From assembly GCA_023898685.1 (NCBI GenBank), contig CP060234.1:2418001-2482000 (forward strand): a stretch of DNA of 64,000 bases, given 5' to 3'. This document shows positions 42,227-49,933 of the stretch, one piece after another. The position numbers and the translations under genes were made by a program. This stretch comes from Phycisphaeraceae bacterium. Lineage in GTDB: Bacteria > Planctomycetota > Phycisphaerae > Phycisphaerales > UBA1924. Below the pieces are notes generated by a model. The model did no database searches. It was not told the origin of the DNA and saw only the letters and a list, made by a program, of their open reading frames with translations. Positions within the stretch are counted from its first letter, which is position 1, and every line of letters starts with the position of its first letter.

Positions 42227-44587
42227 TCACGCCGGGTTCTGCACCAGGATCCGCTTCCCTTCCAGCAGGATCTCCACGTCGCCAGGCACCGCCATCAGCC
42301 CCTGCCGGCTCTGCGTGGCGAGCTCGCCCGCGATCTCGAAGTAGCGGGCCGAGCCGAACGCGACTGTCTCGTCGGGCTCGGGGATCTTCTCCCCCTCCGC
42401 CCGGTTCTGGTCCATCTGCACGAGCTGCGCGTCCACCCACCGCGAGCGCTGGTTGTACAGCGTGTCGGGCCCGACGTTCTGCATCGCCAGCTGGGCGTTG
42501 GCGTACTGGTATTCGCGCTCGGCCGGAACAGGGGCCGCCGCGCTGTCCGCCACCGCCCGGAACGCTTCTTGAGCCTTGGGGGCCTGCGGCTGGACCACGT
42601 ACAACCCACCGCCGCCGCCCATGTCGCGCCGAGCCTGCTGCGCCTCTCCGAGCGCCACGCCGCCGGTCCCGCTCCGGGTTGCGTTTGTCGACTGGATCAT
42701 CGCGTCCAGCTCCTGCACGTTCCGCCCCACGCTCGCCGTCATCGAGTCCTCGGCCGCGAGGAACGACGTGTACTCCGTCAGGATCCCGTACTTCGTCGAC
42801 AGGCGCACGATCTCGTCGATGAGCTCCCTGAGCTTCGGGTCCTCACGCAGGCTGTCGAGCTGCTGCACGCGCGGGTCGGCCCCGGCGCTGCGCAGCTCAT
42901 CGATCAGCCAGGTCACGTTCTGCTGCGCCCAGAGCCTCGCGATATGGCTGTTGGCGGGCGAGGCGTCACGCGGGTCGAGGGTGATCCGCCGCTCGAAGTC
43001 GCCCCCGGGTGATTTCGCCCGCACGATGAGCGGGAAGCCGCCCGCTCTCAGGCTGTACCGCCCAAGCACCACCAGCCGCTGCGCCTCGAACAGGTCGCCC
43101 ATTTGACGCGGGAACACGTCGGTGATCGGCAGCGCCTCCAGGCGGCTCTGCGCGGTGAGCCTCAGATCGGTCAGCACCGGCCCCGCCAGCCGATCGAACA
43201 CCCGCCCGACCGCCGCCTCGACGTCCTCGCCGGGCGAGACGAACTCGGGCACCGCCCGCGACTCGCGGGCCAGGTCGCTCAGCAGCGGCACGTTGACGTC
43301 GTTGCCCACGCCGAACGTGAACAGCCGACGCACCCCGTTGTTGGCCTTGAGGATGTTCTCACGGATCGATTTCTCGTCGGTCACGCCCACCGTCGGCAGC
43401 CCGTCGGTCAGGAACAGGGTGATCGGCAGATAACCCTCGTGAGGCTCGGGACGCACCGCGGTCATCAACGCCTCGTTGATGTTCGTCCCGCCGACCGCCT
43501 TGAGGTTCTTGAGGTACTCGACCGCCATTTGCACGCGCTCATCGTGCCGCGCGTCGACGCCCGAACTGAATTCCGCGACTTCGTTCGAGTAGTCGATGAT
43601 CCGGAACGTCTCGTTGTCGTCGAGCCCCCGGATCACCTGGATCGCCGCGTCGCGGGCCTGCTCGAACTTCTCGCCCTGCATCGAGCCCGACCGGTCGAGC
43701 ACGATCGTCACCTCCCGCGGCACGCGGTCGGCTTGAAGACTCTTCTCCGGCGCCGCCATCAGCAGCATGAAGAAGCCCGCGTCCACGCTCTCCGGATCGG
43801 GATAGGTCAGCAGGCTCATCGCCGGGCCGTCGCCCTTCTGCCGCATCGCCACCAGCCGGAACGCGCCCGGGTCGGCGAGGTCCTTGCCGGTCACGTGCGC
43901 CACGCCGTCCTTGATCTCGACGTCGATCTTGTGCGAAGGGCTCAGCACGCTGAGCACGGGGGCATCCCCCTTGATCTCGACGCCGATCTTCCAGTCCGGC
44001 GCGTTGCCGAGCGAGCCCGAGCGGGGCAGCTCATACTCGACGCTCGTCCCGTCGCCCTTCGCGACCTGCTCGTAGGTCACGCGGAACGTCTGCTCGCCGT
44101 TCGCCGGCACCGGGAACACGCTCGACTTGATCAAGCCGTACCCCGCGAACTCGAGCAGGCCCGGGTCGACCATCTTCCGCACGATCTCCTCGAACGTCTT
44201 TCTCGCCTTGTCGCGGGGCAGCAGCACCGCCCCGGGATCGCCGCTCAGACCGTCGAGGCTGAAGCTGCTGATCGCCGCCTCCCCCGGCACGGGGACGACC
44301 AGCTCGCACTGGGCACGTTGCGACGACGGGTTGTGCAGCGTGATCGCCAGCGTCGTTCGCGCCACATCTCCGTCGATGACAACGTTCGCGTTGACGTTCT
44401 GCACCTCTACCGGTTGCCAGTCGGGCCGGATGATCCGCCGGTGCCGGTGTTCCGGCATGATCGTCTGGATCTCGGGCACCGCCGGCGCGGGCCGGTCATC
44501 CTGGGCCGGGGCCGCCGGGATCGCGCCGAACAGCATCAGGCACGCCGAGAGCATCGTCCACGCGTTTCGCACTCTGTTTGTCATCAT
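42227..44587 (-). CDS. Secreted VIT and von Willebrand A domain protein
   Basis: A 786-residue exported protein. Signal peptide ends A-P-A-Q-D. Residues about 55-190 are a VIT (vault inter-alpha-trypsin) domain with V-E-V-Q-N-V-N-A-N-V-V-I and F-E-E-I-V-R-K-M-V-D-P-G-L. The vWA domain (about 290-460) has a complete MIDAS motif D-R-S-G-S-M (about 299), T-N-I-N-E-A and T-D-G-L-P-T, so it should bind a divalent metal and a protein partner. The C-terminal part has Y-G-I-L-T-E-Y-T-S-F-L-A-A-E-D, a signature of inter-alpha-trypsin-like bacterial proteins. AAGGAG lies 6 nt upstream. Envelope adhesion or stress role inferred. Confidence 0.88.
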   Translation of the reverse strand: MMTNRVRNAWTMLSACLMLFGAIPAAPAQDDRPAPAVPEIQTIMPEHRHRRIIRPDWQPVEVQNVNANVVIDGDVARTTLAITLHNPSSQRAQCELVVPVPGEAAISSFSLDGLSGDPGAVLLPRDKARKTFEEIVRKMVDPGLLEFAGYGLIKSSVFPVPANGEQTFRVTYEQVAKGDGTSVEYELPRSGSLGNAPDWKIGVEIKGDAPVLSVLSPSHKIDVEIKDGVAHVTGKDLADPGAFRLVAMRQKGDGPAMSLLTYPDPESVDAGFFMLLMAAPEKSLQADRVPREVTIVLDRSGSMQGEKFEQARDAAIQVIRGLDDNETFRIIDYSNEVAEFSSGVDARHDERVQMAVEYLKNLKAVGGTNINEALMTAVRPEPHEGYLPITLFLTDGLPTVGVTDEKSIRENILKANNGVRRLFTFGVGNDVNVPLLSDLARESRAVPEFVSPGEDVEAAVGRVFDRLAGPVLTDLRLTAQSRLEALPITDVFPRQMGDLFEAQRLVVLGRYSLRAGGFPLIVRAKSPGGDFERRITLDPRDASPANSHIARLWAQQNVTWLIDELRSAGADPRVQQLDSLREDPKLRELIDEIVRLSTKYGILTEYTSFLAAEDSMTASVGRNVQELDAMIQSTNATRSGTGGVALGEAQQARRDMGGGGGLYVVQPQAPKAQEAFRAVADSAAAPVPAEREYQYANAQLAMQNVGPDTLYNQRSRWVDAQLVQMDQNRAEGEKIPEPDETVAFGSARYFEIAGELATQSRQGLMAVPGDVEILLEGKRILVQNPA

Positions 44588-44702
44588 GCTCGGCTCCTTC
44601 ACGAGACCGGTTGTTCCCCACTCATAGCAATACCAACTGGTCGGCCGATCCGTTGTCACGGTCGCGCAACCGTGACACGCCGGTGACAAACGGCAGGGCT
44701 GG

Positions 44703-44826
44703 GAAGGCGGGATCGCGGATGGCAGATGGCGGATAGCAGATCAGAGGCCGCCGCCATCCTCCATTTGCTATCTGCCTTCCGCTTTCCGCTTTCCGCGATC
44801 CGCTATCTGCCATCTGCTGTCCGCTC
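44703..44826. repeat. Inverted repeat of GCAGATGGCGGATAGC type
   Basis: The left part has CGGATGGCAGATGGCGGATA and the right part TATCTGCCATCTGCTGTCCG, imperfect complements about 80 nt apart, plus short tandem TTCCGCT copies. It separates the divergent VIT/VWA and symporter genes. Confidence 0.75.
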
Positions 44827-44837
44827 TCCGTTTCCGT

Positions 44838-44843
44838 TACCCT
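44838..44843 (+). promoter_or_regulatory. TACCCT box 7 nt before ATG (leaderless-type)
   Basis: TACCCT, CCACCCC, ATG at 44851. No Shine-Dalgarno sequence. Confidence 0.45.
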
Positions 44844-44850
44844 CCACCCC

Positions 44851-46302
44851 ATGACCAAGACGCCCGGAAAGCGCCGCCTCGCCCTCCACTGGAAGATCGT
44901 CATCGGGCTCGCCCTGGGCGTCGGCGTGGGCCTCGCGATCAACCTGTTCTGGACCGCCGAAACCTGGGCCGCCCTGGGTGTCAATGACCCGGCGTCCTTC
45001 CTGAGCGACAAGGTCAGTGTTCGCCAGGCCTCGGAGATGGCCGGCGCCATCAACAAGAACGCCGACTTCGGCGCCCACGCCGCCCGGTTCTTCCGCTTCG
45101 CCACCGCCTTCACGGGCGACCTCTTCCTCCGGGGCCTCCAGTTCATCGCTGTGCCGATCGTCCTCTTCAGCCTCATCGTCGGCGCCTCGAGCCTCAACGA
45201 CGCGAGCAAGCTGGGCCGCATCGGCGGGCGGACGATCGTCCTCTATCTCTGCACGACGGCCCTCGCCATCACCATCGGCCTCATCCTCGCCAACCTCATC
45301 GCCCCCGGGCGGGGCTTCAGCGACGAGGCCCGCGTCCTGCTCAGCTCCACCGGAGAGGGCGGCGCCGCCGACAGCATCGCCAAGGCCGCGGGCCGGTCTG
45401 ACTACTGGCAGACTCTGCTCAACATCGTGCCCAAGAACCCCTTCAGCGCCCTCGCCGACACGATGATGCTCCAGGTCGTCTTCGCCGCCCTGCTCATCGG
45501 CGTTGCGCTCACCCGCCTGCCCGACGAGAAGGCCGCGGCCGTCATCAACTTCTGCGACGCGATGACCGACGTGATCATCCAGATCGTCCACTGGGTGCTC
45601 ATGCTCGCTCCGGTTGCGGTGTTCGCCCTCATCGTCGAGGTCGTCGCCGACCTGGGCATCGGCGTGCTGGGCTCATTGCTCAAGTACAGTCTCACCGTGG
45701 TCGCGGGTCTCGCGATTATGATCTTCGCGGTCTATCCGGGCGTCCTGAGAGTCTTCACCCGCGTCGGCTACGCCCGCTTCTTCCGTGCCATCAGCCCGGC
45801 TCAGCTTCTCGCCTTCTCGAGCGCCAGCAGCGGGGCCACCCTCCCCGTCACCATGGAGTGCTGCGAGGAACGCCTGGGCATCTCCGAGGAGATCACCAGC
45901 TTCGTCATCCCCCTCGGCGCCACCGTCAACATGGACGGCACCGCCCTCTACCAGGGCGTCGCCGCGGTCTTCATCGCCCAGCTCTTTGGCATCCCCCTCA
46001 CCTTCATGGACCAGCTCACCATCGTCCTCACCGCCACGCTCGCCTCGATCGGCACGGCCGCGGTGCCCGGCGCCGGCATCATCATGCTCATCATCGTCCT
46101 CCAGACCCTCGACTTCCCTGATGAAGTGGTCTCGGGCGGCATCGCGGTCATCCTCGCGGTCGACCGCATCCTCGACATGTGCCGCACCGCCTGCAACGTG
46201 ACGGGCGACTGCATGGTCTGCACCGTCGTCGCCTCGGCGGAGAAAGCGGTGGCGCCGGATGCTCCCGGGGCTGCCGAGGCCGCGAGATCCGTGGCGGATT
46301 AA
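44851..46302 (+). CDS. Dicarboxylate/amino acid:cation symporter (DAACS)
   Basis: A 483-residue inner-membrane transporter of the GltP/DctA family that takes up glutamate, aspartate or C4-dicarboxylates with Na+ or H+. Eight membrane helices and two re-entrant loops are expected; the loop motifs are F-S-S-A-S-S-G-A-T-L-P and G-A-T-V-N-M-D-G-T-A-L-Y-Q-G, with D-R-I-L-D-M-C-R-T-A-C-N-V-T-G-D near the end. An insertion between helices 1 and 2 and between 3 and 4 makes it longer than the usual about 420. The Arg in M-C-R-T would favour acidic amino acids or dicarboxylates. Confidence 0.93.
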   Translation: MTKTPGKRRLALHWKIVIGLALGVGVGLAINLFWTAETWAALGVNDPASFLSDKVSVRQASEMAGAINKNADFGAHAARFFRFATAFTGDLFLRGLQFIAVPIVLFSLIVGASSLNDASKLGRIGGRTIVLYLCTTALAITIGLILANLIAPGRGFSDEARVLLSSTGEGGAADSIAKAAGRSDYWQTLLNIVPKNPFSALADTMMLQVVFAALLIGVALTRLPDEKAAAVINFCDAMTDVIIQIVHWVLMLAPVAVFALIVEVVADLGIGVLGSLLKYSLTVVAGLAIMIFAVYPGVLRVFTRVGYARFFRAISPAQLLAFSSASSGATLPVTMECCEERLGISEEITSFVIPLGATVNMDGTALYQGVAAVFIAQLFGIPLTFMDQLTIVLTATLASIGTAAVPGAGIIMLIIVLQTLDFPDEVVSGGIAVILAVDRILDMCRTACNVTGDCMVCTVVASAEKAVAPDAPGAAEAARSVAD

Positions 46303-46317
46303 TCTTCTGTTGAGAAA

Positions 46318-46339
46318 CGGATAAACTAGGAATTATCCG
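46318..46339. promoter_or_regulatory. CGGATAA inverted repeat
   Basis: CGGATAA-N8-TTATCCG, a perfect 7-bp inverted repeat 72 nt before the FG-GAP gene and 16 nt after the symporter stop. It contains a possible -10 (TAAACT). It could be an operator; a terminator is less likely as no T-run follows. Confidence 0.4.
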
Positions 46340-46410
46340 GGTTCCGCGGCATCCGCCGGGGTACCGAGATGGTATCAGTTTGGGCGTGGGTGCCGCCCAG
46401 GAGGTCTCCA

Positions 46411-47754
46411 ATGGCATCGTTTAAGCGGAATGGCACGGGAATCCGTGTCGCAGCGGGCCTGGCGGTTGTCTCTGTTGCCTCTACGGCGTTCGGGGAAGGG
46501 TGCCCGGGGCTCGTTTTCAGCAATCTCTCGGCGTATTACGATTTCCCCTCGGGCATCGGGGTGATCAGTGCCCAGGTTGGCGAACTGACCGGTGACGGCA
46601 TCCCGGACATCGTCACATCGGATTCACACAATGGCGGTGTCTCCGACTACGCGGTCGTCGTGATGCACGGGATCGGGAACGGTGTCCTCGGCTCGCTCAG
46701 CTACCTCGATGTGGGAATCCAGCCGTACATGGTCCGGGTCGCGGATCTCGACGCCGACGGCGACGACGACATCATCGCAAACGGGAGTGGGGGACTGGCC
46801 TACCGGCTGAGCAACGGCGACGGGACGTTCGCGACTCCCGTGATCTGGTGGTACAACGCCGGGTTCGGGAATGTACTCGTCAAGGACATCAACAACGACG
46901 GTGCGATGGACATCATCGCGACCGGGGACGGCCTCAGCGGCATCAACGTGTTCATCGGCCACGGCGACGGGACATTCGACGATCCGATCTACACGCACAT
47001 GGACACGCAAACCGTCGGGCTGGACATAGGCGATTTCGATCACGACGGCAATCTCGACGCCGTGCTCGTTCACTTCACCCTGGATCGCGCTACGGTGATG
47101 TTGGGAGATGGGACCGGTTCGTTCGTGGAGTCGCAGCGGTTTGCCATCGGGCACCATCCCGTCTCAACGAAGGTTGCGGATTTCGACGGCGATGGAGAGC
47201 TCGACGTCGTGATCGCGTACAACTTCCTTGACGCCGTTGATGTCGGGTACGGGAACGGTGACGGAACCTTTGGCGCCATGATCCGGCACGAGACCAATGT
47301 CGGCGGTTTCTCGTACCCGCAGTCGATCGAGGTGAATGACCTCGACAACGATGGGTACCTGGACATCATCACCGCCGCCGGGTATTCGGGGCCCACGATC
47401 TTGCTGGGACGGCCTGGCCGGGGGTTCCTGCGGGTACGCAACTACGGGGCCGGCGGGGCCGTTGGGATCTCATCGATTGCCGTGGCCGATCTGAATCTCG
47501 ACGGGGTTATGGACGTCATCGCGGGCGACACCGTGCTCAATGTGGGCGTGCATGTCGTGATCAATAGTTGCGAAGAGATGTGCAGCCATTGTGACATGGC
47601 CGCACCCTACGGGGACCAGGATGTCTCAGATGTGACCCTCTTTGCCAGCCTCTTCCTCGACAACAACCCAATAGCCGACCTCAACCGCGACGACCTTGTC
47701 GACCTGGGCGACATCGTCACCTTTATCACCGAGTTCGCATCCGGCTGTCCGTAG
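46411..47754 (+). CDS. Secreted FG-GAP repeat protein with Gly-Cys dockerin tail
   Basis: A 447-residue exported protein. Signal peptide about 1-28 (A-A-G-L-A-V-V-S-V-A-S-T-A-F-G). Six or so FG-GAP/VCBS-type repeats follow, each with a calcium-binding loop such as D-L-D-A-D-G-D-D-D-I-I, D-I-N-N-D-G-A-M-D-I-I, D-F-D-H-D-G-N-L-D-A-V, D-F-D-G-D-G-E-L-D-V-V and D-L-D-N-D-G-Y-L-D-I-I, which would build a seven-bladed propeller. The end is a dockerin-like module (D-L-N-R-D-D-L-V-D-L-G-D-I-V) with terminal S-G-C-P. AGGAGG lies 6 nt before the ATG. Paralogue of the next gene. Confidence 0.87.
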   Translation: MASFKRNGTGIRVAAGLAVVSVASTAFGEGCPGLVFSNLSAYYDFPSGIGVISAQVGELTGDGIPDIVTSDSHNGGVSDYAVVVMHGIGNGVLGSLSYLDVGIQPYMVRVADLDADGDDDIIANGSGGLAYRLSNGDGTFATPVIWWYNAGFGNVLVKDINNDGAMDIIATGDGLSGINVFIGHGDGTFDDPIYTHMDTQTVGLDIGDFDHDGNLDAVLVHFTLDRATVMLGDGTGSFVESQRFAIGHHPVSTKVADFDGDGELDVVIAYNFLDAVDVGYGNGDGTFGAMIRHETNVGGFSYPQSIEVNDLDNDGYLDIITAAGYSGPTILLGRPGRGFLRVRNYGAGGAVGISSIAVADLNLDGVMDVIAGDTVLNVGVHVVINSCEEMCSHCDMAAPYGDQDVSDVTLFASLFLDNNPIADLNRDDLVDLGDIVTFITEFASGCP

Positions 47755-47835
47755 CCATTCGCCTGCATGCCTCTCCGCACGCCGGCGCGAACGGTCCCGG
47801 GCCATGCCGCCTGAATCAGCTCGAAAGGGCCTCCC

Positions 47836-49152
47836 ATGAATCAGCCGCAACAAGCACTCGCCAGCCTTCCCATCGCCGCCGCCCTGGCGGCCCTCTCACC
47901 GATCACCGCGGCCCAGCCCTGCCCGGGGCTCGCCTTCAACAATGTCGCCCAGGAGCTCGAATTCACGACGGGCGTCGCCCGTTCGCTCAAGACCGGCGAT
48001 CTGAATGGCGACGGGCTGATCGACGCCGTGCTCGTCGGCGAGGGTGGGGTGAGCCTCTACTACGGCCAGGGCGACGGGCTGCTCGCCGACGCCGTCCAGA
48101 TCGATGCCCCGATCGCTCCCGATCGCCTCCGCCTGGAGGACATCGACCTCGATGGGTACGACGACCTTGTCATGCTCGGCTACGGCGGGTACGCCATTCT
48201 CTACGGCGACGGGTCCGGTTTCACCTCCCAGCACATCGAGGTCGCGACAAACTCGATCGGCGTGAGCGGGTTGGCCATCGCCGACCTCAACGGCGACGGG
48301 ATCAAGGACATCGTCGGATCGATGCTCAGCCTCGACCGGCTGAGCGTTCTGATCGGGCTGGGCAACCGCCAGTTCGCGCCCGAGATATCCATCCCGATCT
48401 ATCACCCGTTTGGGCTCGGCACGGGCGATTTCGATGGCGACGGCTTCGACGACCTCGCCGTGGCGCTCGAGCAGGACGCGCAGGTCCTCGTGCTGCACGG
48501 CCTGGGCGACGGGACCTTCTCCGAGACCCAACGTCTGTCAACACCTCAACATCCCAACGCGGTGAACGTCATCGACCTTGACGGCGACGGGTTGCTCGAC
48601 ATCGTCGCGGACAACGAGTTCCCGCCCCAGGGCATCAACATCAGCTACGGCGAGCCGGGCGGCACTTTTACCGTCGCGACACACTACGACGCGGAGGTGA
48701 ACCTTTTCGCGGGCTCTGATCCGCCCGCGGTCGCCGACCTGGACGGAGACGGGCTGCTCGACATCGTCTCCGGCGCCGGTCTCGACGGGGCGGCCGTGCT
48801 GCTGGGCGTGGACAACCGGCACTTCCTCGTGCAACGCGAATACGCGGGCCGCCTCGTGCTGGCCCAGAGCACCGTCTCCGCCGACGTCAACGCCGACGGC
48901 CGATCGGACGTGATCGTCGCGACCTGGTACGCCCCGTTCAACGGGCTCATCGTCGTCGAGAACATCTGCGACCAGATGTGCACCGGCTCTGATGTCGCCG
49001 CGCCGATCGGCACGCAGGACCTGGGCGACATCACCACCTTCGTCGAGATGTTCACCGCCAACGATCCGATCGCCGACCTCAACCGCGACGACCTCGTCGA
49101 CCTCGCCGACATCGTCGCATTCATTGTGGGCTTTGGCCAAGGCTGCCCGTAG
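47836..49152 (+). CDS. Secreted FG-GAP repeat protein with Gly-Cys dockerin tail, paralogue
   Basis: A 438-residue paralogue of the preceding protein, 81 nt downstream. Signal peptide about 1-26, then C-P-G-L-A-F-N-N-V at the same position as C-P-G-L-V-F-S-N-L in its partner. Calcium-loop repeats include D-L-N-G-D-G-L-I-D-A-V, D-L-N-G-D-G-I-K-D-I-V, D-F-D-G-D-G-F-D-D-L-A and D-L-D-G-D-G-L-L-D-I-V. Ends A-D-L-N-R-D-D-L-V-D-L-A-D-I-V with Q-G-C-P, almost the same dockerin-like module as the partner. A tandem gene duplication. Surface or extracellular role inferred. Confidence 0.87.
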   Translation: MNQPQQALASLPIAAALAALSPITAAQPCPGLAFNNVAQELEFTTGVARSLKTGDLNGDGLIDAVLVGEGGVSLYYGQGDGLLADAVQIDAPIAPDRLRLEDIDLDGYDDLVMLGYGGYAILYGDGSGFTSQHIEVATNSIGVSGLAIADLNGDGIKDIVGSMLSLDRLSVLIGLGNRQFAPEISIPIYHPFGLGTGDFDGDGFDDLAVALEQDAQVLVLHGLGDGTFSETQRLSTPQHPNAVNVIDLDGDGLLDIVADNEFPPQGINISYGEPGGTFTVATHYDAEVNLFAGSDPPAVADLDGDGLLDIVSGAGLDGAAVLLGVDNRHFLVQREYAGRLVLAQSTVSADVNADGRSDVIVATWYAPFNGLIVVENICDQMCTGSDVAAPIGTQDLGDITTFVEMFTANDPIADLNRDDLVDLADIVAFIVGFGQGCP

Positions 49153-49183
49153 GACCACTGTCGAGCCTGGGCCGGCGATCGCC

Positions 49184-49837
49184 TCAGCGGGTCCCCGCCG
49201 CCTCCGGCTCGGGCAGCTTGAAGTCCCGTTGGATCGCGATGATGTGCTCGAACATCGAACGCGCCCCCGCGACGATCTCCCGCTTCTCGTCCTCACTCAG
49301 CGCCTGCTCGTCGAGCCTCGCCTTGAACGATTCCCACAGCGGCCTTTGTCGCTCGCCGTAGGGGTCGAGATAGCTGAACCCCGCCATGTCCTTCGCGCCC
49401 CACGCTCTGCGCAGCGCTTTGGCGACGTACCGGTTCCCGTTGTTCGCGCCCTCGCGGACGTAGTGCAGCCCGAACAGCCGGATGGGCTCCTCCCGCTCGC
49501 ACCGCCCGATCTCCGCGATCAGCGCCGCCGCCCCGGGCTTGGGTGCTATCGCCGCCGTGTTCGCCCCCCAGTGCTCGAGGTCGGCCTCGAGGTACGGCGT
49601 CTGCAACTGCTCGTCCGCCACAAGCGCCAGCACCGGCACCTGCGACCGCTTCGCCTCGATCGCCCCGTCCAGCACCCGGGCCACCAGCCAGAACTGGCCG
49701 AGAAGCTCGACGTAGGTCTCCCGCGGGATCGTGCCCTGCACGAGATGCCGCGGCAACGTGTCATGCTCCGCCTGCCGGTGCAGGTCCCAATTGTCCTCCA
49801 TGAGCCGCTGCCCGAGCGGTCGGGGGTCGATCGCCAT
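49184..49837 (-). CDS. Biliverdin-producing heme oxygenase
   Basis: A 217-residue heme oxygenase-like protein, cytosolic, opening heme to biliverdin, CO and iron. H20 in D-L-H-R-Q-A-E-H matches the proximal heme ligand motif of HO-1 (V-H-T-Q-A-E). The region Y-V-E-L-L-G-Q-F-W-L-V and the distal helix Y-V-R-E-G-A-N-N-G-N-R-Y-V-A-K fit the family, with a Gly-poor variant of the usual G-G-x-x-G kink. F-S-Y-L-D-P-Y-G and W-E-S-F-K-A-R-L-D complete the pattern. AAGGA lies 8 nt before the ATG. No heme-uptake gene is adjacent; iron scavenging or bilin synthesis are both open. Confidence 0.82.
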   Translation of the reverse strand: MAIDPRPLGQRLMEDNWDLHRQAEHDTLPRHLVQGTIPRETYVELLGQFWLVARVLDGAIEAKRSQVPVLALVADEQLQTPYLEADLEHWGANTAAIAPKPGAAALIAEIGRCEREEPIRLFGLHYVREGANNGNRYVAKALRRAWGAKDMAGFSYLDPYGERQRPLWESFKARLDEQALSEDEKREIVAGARSMFEHIIAIQRDFKLPEPEAAGTR

Positions 49838-49933
49838 GTCCGGTCCTTCCTGGAGCGATTGATGCTCAGTGGCAACTGTAGCGTTGGTCACCACCGGTTC
49901 CAGGCAGCCGATGACTCGGCGAACGTCCCGCGA

